From assembly GCA_028689195.1 (NCBI GenBank), contig JAQTWR010000098.1, forward strand, positions 1 through 8,737: a DNA stretch of 8,737 nucleotides, read 5' to 3'. Every line of letters starts with the position of its first letter. Positions within the stretch are counted from its first letter, which is position 1. Under the pieces are notes generated by a model. That model was not told where the DNA came from, ran no database searches, and saw only the letters and a list, made by a program, of their open reading frames with translations. Below are positions 1 through 5,538 of the stretch, piece by piece. A program made the position numbers and the translations under genes. Origin of the DNA: Anaerolineales bacterium (GTDB lineage: Bacteria > Chloroflexota > Anaerolineae > Anaerolineales > Villigracilaceae).

Positions 1-2
1 TG

Positions 3-173
3 TATATTTTGTCCAAAGTTGATATTTCTTCGCCTCAAATCGGCGAACTGCTTGGCGGACGCGATCACTCCACCGTATTGTATGGAATAAGAAAAGTCGA
101 GAGCGACGAGAAACTCAAAAGGCGGGCGGAGAATATTTGGAACAATTTGTTAAATCAAACCGTAGCGGTTTAA
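3..173 (+). CDS. dnaA: DnaA, C-terminal DNA-binding end (5' truncated by window edge)
   Basis: The last 56 residues of the chromosomal replication initiator DnaA; the rest lies upstream of the window. The reading frame enters open at base 3 and ends at TAA 171-173. The visible part is the second half of domain IV, the helix-turn-helix that reads DnaA boxes. It holds the family signature IGELLGGRDHSTVLYGIRKV, in which the RDHSTV segment (fragment residues 20-25) is the part that contacts DnaA-box bases in studied homologues. The family assignment is secure from this motif; that it is the main dnaA and not a DnaA-like paralogue cannot be judged from the fragment. A strong terminator follows 4 bases after the stop, so it is transcriptionally separate from rpsB. 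No cluster of DnaA boxes is seen between 174 and 371, so the downstream gap does not look like oriC. Confidence 0.9.
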   Translation, partial: YILSKVDISSPQIGELLGGRDHSTVLYGIRKVESDEKLKRRAENIWNNLLNQTVAV

Positions 174-177
174 TGGA

Positions 178-208
178 CAGCCCCGAGGAAAACTTGGGGC
201 TGTTTTTT
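178..208 (+). terminator. Rho-independent terminator of dnaA
   Basis: A 10-bp stem pairs 178-187 (CAGCCCCGAG) with 193-202 (CTTGGGGCTG), including one G-T pair, around a GAAAA loop. Six Ts (203-208) follow directly. It begins 4 bases after the dnaA stop codon. The pairing is read directly from the sequence; termination itself is inferred. Confidence 0.93.
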
Positions 209-234
209 GTCGCGGGGTTTTCTTGTGTTATAAT
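207..234 (+). promoter_or_regulatory. Extended -10 promoter of rpsB-tsf
   Basis: A perfect TATAAT lies at 229-234, preceded by TG at 226-227 with one base between, which is the extended -10 arrangement. TTGTCG at 207-212 is a 4-of-6 match to the -35 consensus with a 16-base spacer; it overlaps the T-run of the dnaA terminator. The expected transcription start is near 241, giving a 5' UTR of about 130 nt before the rpsB ATG. Confidence 0.82.
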
Positions 235-240
235 CCCGCC

Positions 241-360
241 GCCCTAAAAAGGGCCACATCTTGCCTGAGACGGGCAATAAGCGTCTCTGAGCGGGTTATC
301 TTACCCCCGCTAAACCCACTCCATTCAGCGCCGTTAATTTGCGCGCGGGAATGGAAAAAC
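241..360 (+). promoter_or_regulatory. Structured rpsB 5' leader (candidate ribosomal-protein autoregulatory RNA)
   Basis: The roughly 130-nt untranslated leader of rpsB folds by eye into several elements. A hairpin pairs GCCCT 241-245 with AGGGC 250-254. Next, TTGCC 261-265 pairs with GGCAA 273-277, while the loop bases GAGACG 267-272 are exactly complementary to CGTCTC 282-287, so the two stems form an H-type pseudoknot with a 1-base first loop (266) and a 4-base last loop (278-281). Finally AGCGGG 290-295 pairs with CCCGCT 306-311. Autoregulation of rpsB by S2 binding its own leader is established in gammaproteobacteria; that this leader does the same is inference. No T-run follows a hairpin, so control would act on translation rather than by attenuation. 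No covariation test has been done. Confidence 0.5.
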
Positions 361-371
361 AAGGAGAAAGA

Positions 372-1292
372 ATGGCTGTAATTTCCATGAAAGCCCTGCT
401 TGAGAGCGGCGTCCACTTTGGGCATCGCACCAACAAGTGGGATCCCCGTATGAAACCGTACATCTTCACCGAGCGTAACGGTATTCATATCATAGACCTG
501 CAACAGACAGTCAAGTTGTTGAATCAGGCGTACAATGTCATCCGCGATACGGCTGCAAACGGCGGCAATATTTTGTTTGTCGGCACCAAACGCCAGGCGC
601 AAGAAACCGGCGCTGAAGAAGCCGCTCGCTGCGGTATGCCTTATGTCACCGAACGCTGGATGGGCGGTATGCTCACCAACTGGACAACGATGTTTAAGCG
701 TATTCAGGAATTGGAACGCCTTGAAAAAGTGCGCGACACCGATGAAATCAACCGCCTGACCAAAAAGGAAGGCTTGCTCGTTCAACGTGAAATTACGCGC
801 TTGCAGACCCGTTTATCGGGCGCGCGCATTATGAAACGCCGCCCCGATTTGTTGTTCATCATCGACGTGGGACGCGAAGAAGCCGCCGTGCGCGAAGCGA
901 ACCTGCTCAAAATCCCGATTGTGGCTTTAGTAGACACAAACTGCAATCCGCAAAATGTGGATTACGTCATTCCTTCCAACGACGACGCCATTCGCGCCAT
1001 CAAATTGCTTGTCGCTAAGGTCGCCGACTCGGTATTGGAAGGCAAAGCCATGCGCAAAGAAGACGACGGCGAACAGGCTGCTACAGATGTAAAACCTGAA
1101 GGCAAGCCCTCGAAACGCGCCCCCCGCAAACCCGTAGTTGAAGCCGATCAGGAAGAAGGCGAAGAGATTTTGTTGGGCGAATCCACTTTGGCGAAATTGA
1201 ACGTTACCCGTAAAGCGGAAGATGACGTGGTTGCGGACGCTCCCGTTGCGGATGCGCCTGCAGCAGACGCTCCTGCAGCAGACGCGGCATAG
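372..1292 (+). CDS. rpsB: 30S ribosomal protein S2 (uS2) with long C-terminal extension
   Basis: Small-subunit ribosomal protein uS2, 306 aa, which binds at the head-body junction of the 30S subunit. The start is ATG 372, with AAGGAG at 361-366 five bases upstream; the frame stays open upstream to a TTG at 339, but that would place the Shine-Dalgarno inside the gene. The S2 core occupies about residues 1-225, with the family segments SGVHFGHRTNKWDPRMKPYI (12-31), RWMGGMLTNW (95-104) and PIVALVDTNCNP (182-193). Beyond it is an extension of about 80 residues: charged and Lys/Pro-rich, then EEILLGESTLAKL (264-276), then an A-D-A-P repeat tail. Many S2 proteins end near 230-260 aa, so this one is long. 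It is the first gene of an rpsB-tsf pair under the promoter at 207-234. Function is certain; the role of the tail is unknown. Confidence 0.97.
   Translation: MAVISMKALLESGVHFGHRTNKWDPRMKPYIFTERNGIHIIDLQQTVKLLNQAYNVIRDTAANGGNILFVGTKRQAQETGAEEAARCGMPYVTERWMGGMLTNWTTMFKRIQELERLEKVRDTDEINRLTKKEGLLVQREITRLQTRLSGARIMKRRPDLLFIIDVGREEAAVREANLLKIPIVALVDTNCNPQNVDYVIPSNDDAIRAIKLLVAKVADSVLEGKAMRKEDDGEQAATDVKPEGKPSKRAPRKPVVEADQEEGEEILLGESTLAKLNVTRKAEDDVVADAPVADAPAADAPAADAA
1233..1289 (+). repeat. 15-bp in-frame tandem repeat encoding the A-D-A-P-x tail of S2
   Basis: Units begin at 1233, 1248, 1263 and 1278 (the last is 12 bases), each coding Ala-Asp-Ala-Pro-Val/Ala. Units two and three share the most bases (both end CCTGCA, with GCTCCTGCA in the third). 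The repeat keeps the frame, so gain or loss of a unit would change only the length of the S2 tail. Confidence 0.8.
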
Positions 1293-1323
1293 AATTTAAC
1301 ACGAAGGAAAGTTAGGATAGATT

Positions 1324-1932
1324 ATGGAAATCACGACACAGATGATCAAGGAATTGCGCGGCGCGACCAACGCTCCCATGTTGGACTGCCGCAAAGCCTT
1401 ACAAGACGCCGACGGCGATTTTAACAAGGCTGTAGATTGGTTGCGCGAAAAGGGGATGGCAACCGCCGCCAAGCGCTCCGACCGCGACGCATCCAATGGC
1501 GTTGTCGAACTCTACTCCCACGGCAGCGGACGCGTCGGCGTGATGGTCGAAGTCAACTGCGAAACCGACTTTGTCGCCCGCGCCGAACAGTTCCGCACCT
1601 TGGCGCACGAGCTCGCTTTGCAGATCGCCGCCAGCGCGCCGAAATACATTACCGCCGAGCAAATTCCCGCCTCCGAGCTCGAGCATGAGGCAGGTATCGC
1701 CCGCGCCCGCGCAATTGAAGAAGGCAAACCCGAAAAGATGATGGACAAAATCGTCGAGGGACGTTTGGAAAAGTACAAGGACGAAGTCTGCTTAATGCGC
1801 CAGACTTATATCCGCGACGAATCAATGACCATCGAGAAACTGGTTTTGCAGGCTATCGCCGCCATTGGTGAAAATTTGATCGTGCGCCGCTTCCAGCGTT
1901 GGGAATTGGGCGAAAGTTCCAAGCAAGACTAA
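1324..1932 (+). CDS. tsf: Elongation factor Ts, short form
   Basis: EF-Ts, 202 aa, the guanine nucleotide exchange factor that removes GDP from EF-Tu during translation elongation in the cytoplasm. The N-terminal UBA-like domain (about residues 1-45) carries RGATNAPMLDCRKAL (12-26). The core carries the diagnostic NCETDFVAR (78-86); Asp82 and Phe83 correspond to the residues that enter the EF-Tu nucleotide pocket in E. coli. Near the C-terminus, EVCLMRQTYIRDES matches the conserved end segment. At 202 residues it lacks much of the second core subdomain of the 283-residue E. coli protein and resembles the compact Thermus-type form. The start is ATG 1324 with AGGA at 1314-1317. It lies 31 bases after rpsB and is co-transcribed with it; a terminator follows at once. 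Confidence 0.97.
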   Translation: MEITTQMIKELRGATNAPMLDCRKALQDADGDFNKAVDWLREKGMATAAKRSDRDASNGVVELYSHGSGRVGVMVEVNCETDFVARAEQFRTLAHELALQIAASAPKYITAEQIPASELEHEAGIARARAIEEGKPEKMMDKIVEGRLEKYKDEVCLMRQTYIRDESMTIEKLVLQAIAAIGENLIVRRFQRWELGESSKQD

Positions 1933-1940
1933 AATATTAA

Positions 1941-1967
1941 AAGCCAGCCTTCGGGTTGGCTTTTTTT
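1941..1967 (+). terminator. Rho-independent terminator after tsf, UUCG tetraloop
   Basis: AAGCCAGCC 1941-1949 pairs over nine base pairs with GGTTGGCTT 1954-1962 (one G-T), closed by TTCG, so the loop reads C(UUCG)G, an exceptionally stable RNA tetraloop. Seven Ts (1961-1967) finish it. It lies 8 bases past the tsf stop, between tsf and pyrH, so pyrH expression depends on readthrough or a separate promoter. Confidence 0.93.
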
Positions 1968-2008
1968 ATAGAGAACTTTTCTATAAGAAGTTAATTTTGG
2001 AGGCATAA

Positions 2009-2748
<740 letters not shown>

Positions 2749-2796
2749 CTTTTGCGGCGGCATCTTTCCGGTTTGCAAGCGCTAAAATTATCGAAC

Positions 2797-2825
2797 TTGA
2801 CACAATGAAAGCCATGTTCTAAAAT
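2797..2825 (+). promoter_or_regulatory. Near-consensus housekeeping promoter of the roadblock operon
   Basis: TTGACA at 2797-2802 is a perfect -35 box. After a 17-base spacer comes TAAAAT at 2820-2825, a 5-of-6 match to the -10 box. The expected start is near 2832, giving a 5' UTR of about 48 nt. This is the best sigma-70-type promoter in the window and marks the start of the 2880-5524 transcription unit. Confidence 0.88.
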
Positions 2826-2839
2826 AGACCAATAAATTT

Positions 2840-2856
2840 ATGCCCGATACGGGCAT
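2840..2856 (+). promoter_or_regulatory. Perfect inverted repeat in the 5' UTR of the roadblock operon
   Basis: ATGCCCG 2840-2846 pairs exactly with CGGGCAT 2850-2856 around a 3-base loop (ATA). It starts about 8 bases after the predicted transcription start and ends 12 bases before the Shine-Dalgarno. No T-run follows, so it is not a terminator. It could be an mRNA-stabilising hairpin, a translational control element, or a DNA operator; the sequence does not decide. Confidence 0.5.
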
Positions 2857-2879
2857 TACATCCCTTTAGGAGGGCTGGT

Positions 2880-3251
2880 TTGTCTAAAAATCGTACGCAA
2901 CAAATGGTAGATCGTCTGCGCGAATTACAAGCGTCCTCGCCCGACATCGAAGCTTCGGCAGTCGTCAGTGTGGACGGTTTGAGCATCGCGTCTGCTCTTC
3001 CGCAAGGCGTGGAGGAAGATCGCGTTTCAGCCATGTCTGCCGCCATGCTTTCATTGGGCGAGCGCATCGCTGGCGAATTGGGGCGCGGCACCCTTGAACA
3101 GGTTTATATCAAGGGCGTTAAAGGATACGTCGTCTTAATGTCAGTCGGCGAAGAAGCCGTTCTCACCGCGCTGGCACGCGAACAGGCAAAACTTGGACTT
3201 ATTTTCCTTGACATGCGTCGCGCCGCCGAAGACCTGGCGAAGTTGATTTAG
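2880..3251 (+). CDS. Roadblock/LC7 domain protein (MglB-like)
   Basis: A 123-residue single-domain roadblock/LC7 protein. This family includes bacterial MglB, which acts on the Ras-like GTPase MglA, and other small dimeric regulators of GTPases. The call rests on SAVVSVDGLSIASAL (26-40, first strands with the DG turn), the helix AMSAAMLSLGERIAGELG (51-68), EQVYIKGVKGYVVLMSVG (73-90) and LTALAREQAKLGLIFLDMRR (95-114), with a C-terminal helix. There is no signal peptide or membrane segment. The start is TTG 2880, chosen because GGAGGG (2869-2874) lies five bases upstream and no ATG fits. It is the first gene of the operon and lies 10 bases before the V4R gene. No MglA-type GTPase is visible in the window, so a partner would have to be encoded elsewhere. 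The family is confident; the specific role is unknown. Confidence 0.88.
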   Translation: MSKNRTQQMVDRLRELQASSPDIEASAVVSVDGLSIASALPQGVEEDRVSAMSAAMLSLGERIAGELGRGTLEQVYIKGVKGYVVLMSVGEEAVLTALAREQAKLGLIFLDMRRAAEDLAKLI

Positions 3252-3261
3252 CGGAGTTGTT

Positions 3262-3897
3262 ATGAGCCCCATTCAAAAAAGTAATCTGTATTACCCCAAT
3301 AAATTTGGCATGATCACCATCAAATCTCTCGAAGAGGTGATGGGTAAAAATGGTTTGAACGCGATATTAAATCTTGCTGGTTTGAATAATTACATCGAGA
3401 ATTATCCCCCCGACAATCTTGATAAAGGCTTTGACTTTGCCGAACTCTCCGCAATCGGCTCCGCCCTCGAAGATATGTACGGACCGCGCGGCGGACGCGG
3501 CTTAGCTCTGCGCGCGGGACGCGCCACCTTCTCTGACGCGTTGAAGAATTTTGGCGCATTGGCGGGCGCGGCAGATCTTGCCTTCGTCGTCCTCCCGCTG
3601 CAATCTAAACTGCGTATCGGTTTGCCCGCTTTCGCAAAAATATTCACCCAACTTAGCGATCAGGAAACCACCGTCGAAGAGAAAGATACCGAATGGATTT
3701 GGACCATTCATAAATGCCCGTGCTGCTGGGGACGCACAGGCGCGGATAAACCTGTCTGCTTTATTTCGACAGGTTTGCTGCAAGAAAGTTTGAAGTGGGT
3801 TTCAGGCGGCAATGAATTCCGCGTAAACGAATCTAAATGCATCGCTGTCGGCGATAACGTTTGCGAATTCATCGTCCAAAAAGAACCGATCTCTTAA
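3262..3897 (+). CDS. V4R-domain (4-vinyl reductase-like) protein with cysteine cluster
   Basis: A 211-residue protein that I assign to the V4R (vinyl-4-reductase) superfamily. These domains bind small molecules or metals and occur in BchJ-like proteins and in aromatic-sensing activators of the XylR/DmpR type. Evidence is the N-terminal YYPNKFGMITIKSLEEVMG (10-28), a mid-region with a Gly/Arg-rich turn (74-87), and the C-terminal signature: CPCCWGR (152-158), PVCF (164-167), GLLQESLKWVSGGNEF (171-186), then ESKCIAVGDNVCEF (190-203). The six cysteines (152, 154, 155, 166, 193, 201) all fall in the last third, which suggests a metal or redox site, though no ligand is shown. No DNA-binding or catalytic domain is attached. 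The start is ATG 3262 with GGAG at 3253-3256. It sits 10 bases after the roadblock gene and 17 before the response regulator, so a sensory role is plausible inference. Confidence 0.8.
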   Translation: MSPIQKSNLYYPNKFGMITIKSLEEVMGKNGLNAILNLAGLNNYIENYPPDNLDKGFDFAELSAIGSALEDMYGPRGGRGLALRAGRATFSDALKNFGALAGAADLAFVVLPLQSKLRIGLPAFAKIFTQLSDQETTVEEKDTEWIWTIHKCPCCWGRTGADKPVCFISTGLLQESLKWVSGGNEFRVNESKCIAVGDNVCEFIVQKEPIS

Positions 3898-3914
3898 CCT
3901 CTCTGAAGGCTGGC

Positions 3915-4769
3915 ATGACAGACATCAAGTCCAAAATACTCATCATTGAAGACGACCTTGACGTAGCCGAAATGCTGAACGCATATTTTCGCGTTCAAGG
4001 CTACGAGGTGTTCACCGTCAACTGGGGCGAGGATGGCGTCCGCTCCTGCCAGACCGTTCACCCAGACCTTGTCATCCTTGATATCCGCCTGCCCGATATT
4101 GACGGTTACGAAGTCGCGCGGCGTTTACGCGGAGACCGCCGCACGGCAGATATTCCCATTATTTTTCTCACCGAAAAGCGCGACCGCTCAGACCGCCTGC
4201 AAGGGTTGGAACTCGGCGCGGACGATTACATTACCAAGCCGTTCGACGTGCAGGAATTAAGATTGCGCGTCCGCAACGCGCTTAAGCGCTTAAGTCAGGG
4301 TTCGCTGACCAACCCCGTTACCAGTTTGCCTGAAGGCGCGTTGGTAGACGAACGCTTCTCCGAAATTCTGGATAAAGACGGCGTGGCTGTCTTGTTCATT
4401 TCCATCGAAAACATGGACGCCTTCCGCGAAGCCTACGGATTTGTCGCCTCAGACGACGTGTTGCGCGCCATCAGTTTGATGATTGTCAACACCATGCGCG
4501 AAGTCAGCCGCCCCGAAGACTTTCTCGGACATTTAACCGCCACCGATTTTATGATTGTTCTGCCGCCTTCCAACCTTGCCGCGTTGAGCGAAAAACTTCG
4601 CTCGCGACTCGAACAATCTATGGAATATTTTTACCCCATCAAAGACCGCGAGCAAATGACAAAACGCAAAGACCGCCTCGGCGTAAAATTAGCGGAAGTG
4701 GCGTCTGTGAAAGGAAAGTTTGAGTCGCTCGACCAAGCCAAAATGGAACTGGCGCGGCTCAAAAGTTAG
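3915..4769 (+). CDS. Response regulator, receiver domain plus degenerate GGDEF domain
   Basis: A 284-residue cytoplasmic two-component response regulator. The receiver (about 6-125) is complete: acidic pocket Glu12/Asp13/Asp14, phosphoacceptor Asp56 in LVILDIRLPD, Thr86 and Lys108 (YITKPF). A second domain (about 130-280) has the shape of a GGDEF diguanylate cyclase: NPVTSLPEG (133-141) stands where such domains carry D-x-LTxLPN, a FISIENMDAFREAYG segment (161-175) follows, and the signature loop has become GHLTATDF (205-212) instead of R-x-GGDEF. Catalytic Gly, Glu and Asp positions are lost, so c-di-GMP synthesis is unlikely; nucleotide binding or protein interaction is possible. The start is ATG 3915 with GAAGG at 3905-3909; an in-frame TTG at 3861 lies inside the V4R gene and lacks a Shine-Dalgarno. 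The stop is followed at once by the next gene's ribosome site. Confidence 0.88.
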   Translation: MTDIKSKILIIEDDLDVAEMLNAYFRVQGYEVFTVNWGEDGVRSCQTVHPDLVILDIRLPDIDGYEVARRLRGDRRTADIPIIFLTEKRDRSDRLQGLELGADDYITKPFDVQELRLRVRNALKRLSQGSLTNPVTSLPEGALVDERFSEILDKDGVAVLFISIENMDAFREAYGFVASDDVLRAISLMIVNTMREVSRPEDFLGHLTATDFMIVLPPSNLAALSEKLRSRLEQSMEYFYPIKDREQMTKRKDRLGVKLAEVASVKGKFESLDQAKMELARLKS

Positions 4770-4777
4770 GAGTTGAT

Positions 4778-5524
4778 TTGCGCATTACGGTCGTAACGCC
4801 AACATACAACGAAGCGGAGAACCTGCCCAAGCTGGTCTCCGCTTTATTTTCGCTTCCGCTTGATTTACGCATCCTGATCGTGGACGATAACAGCCCTGAC
4901 GGCACGGGGCGCATTGCCGACGAATTAGCCGCTGCGCATCCAAACTGCGTCGCGACGCTGCACCGTCCCGCCAAAATGGGATTGCGCTCCGCGTACTTGA
5001 ATGGGTTTCGGAAAACCTTAGAGGAAGGCGCGCAAGCCATCGTCCAAATGGACGCGGATTTTTCCCACGATCCCGCCGAACTCGTTACAATGGCGAAGTT
5101 GATCGAAACGCACGACCTTGTGCTTGGCTCGCGTTATATCCCCGGCGGGGCGGTAGACGAACGCTGGTCGTTTTGGCGCAAGAGCCTTTCAGGATTTGGA
5201 AATTTCTATGCGCGCACAATCTTGAACATCCCCTTGCGCGATACGACCACAGGATACCGAATGTGGCGGCGCGAAACGCTGCTGCAAATGCCTTTGGAAC
5301 GCGTACAATCCAGCGGATATGTTTTTCAAGTGGAGATGGCGTATCTTGCGTATTGTCTCGGCTTCGATATTATAGAAACGCCCATTTATTTTGCCGACCG
5401 TCGTTGGGGAAAATCGAAAATATCCTTTGATATTCAATTGGAAGCGGCGCTGCGCGTTTGGCGCGTTTGGTGGGGATACCGCGATTTGAAAAAAGCGGGA
5501 AAGTCTGCGCGGATTGGTCAATAA
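4778..5524 (+). CDS. GT2 glycosyltransferase, dolichol/polyprenyl-phosphate mannose synthase-like
   Basis: A 248-residue GT-A fold glycosyltransferase of family 2. It most resembles dolichol-phosphate mannosyltransferase (Dpm1/Ppm1), which moves mannose from GDP-mannose to a polyprenyl phosphate at the membrane. Motifs in order: VVTPTYNEAENLP (5-17), DDNSPDGT (36-43, nucleotide binding), QMDADFSHDP (90-99, DAD metal motif), GSRYIPGG (117-124), DTTTGYRMWRR (155-165), SSGYVFQVE (178-186) and DRRWGKSK (207-214). No transmembrane helix follows the catalytic domain, unlike the fused archaeal or bacterial forms, so it is a single-domain type that would need a peripheral or partner-based membrane association. 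The start is TTG 4778; its Shine-Dalgarno TAGGAG (4767-4772) overlaps the stop of the response regulator, implying coupled translation. Sugar donor specificity is not proven; a glucosyl or other polyprenyl-phosphate transferase is possible. Confidence 0.87.
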   Translation: MRITVVTPTYNEAENLPKLVSALFSLPLDLRILIVDDNSPDGTGRIADELAAAHPNCVATLHRPAKMGLRSAYLNGFRKTLEEGAQAIVQMDADFSHDPAELVTMAKLIETHDLVLGSRYIPGGAVDERWSFWRKSLSGFGNFYARTILNIPLRDTTTGYRMWRRETLLQMPLERVQSSGYVFQVEMAYLAYCLGFDIIETPIYFADRRWGKSKISFDIQLEAALRVWRVWWGYRDLKKAGKSARIGQ

Positions 5525-5538
5525 CCGCCCATAACTTG

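Noticed and set aside
339..371. Upstream TTG start for rpsB, adding 11 residues
   Set aside because: It would put the AAGGAG Shine-Dalgarno (361-366) inside the coding sequence, and S2 proteins begin at the MAVISM-type residue encoded at 372.
174..371. oriC or DnaA-box cluster beside dnaA
   Set aside because: Only poor partial matches such as GTTATCTTA occur; there are no repeated 9-mers and no AT-rich unwinding element.
228..785. Long antisense open frame (185 codons) across the rpsB promoter and gene
   Set aside because: It reads opposite to rpsB, has no ribosome site or recognisable domain, and its protein is the reverse-frame shadow of a conserved gene.
1982..1987. TATAAG as a pyrH promoter -10
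   Set aside because: The nearest -35-like sequence (TTGGCT 1956-1961) is 20 bases away and lies within the terminator stem, so I did not list it as a feature.
3861..3914. Upstream TTG start for the response regulator overlapping the V4R gene
   Set aside because: No Shine-Dalgarno is present there; ATG 3915 has GAAGG at the right distance and begins just before the first receiver strand.
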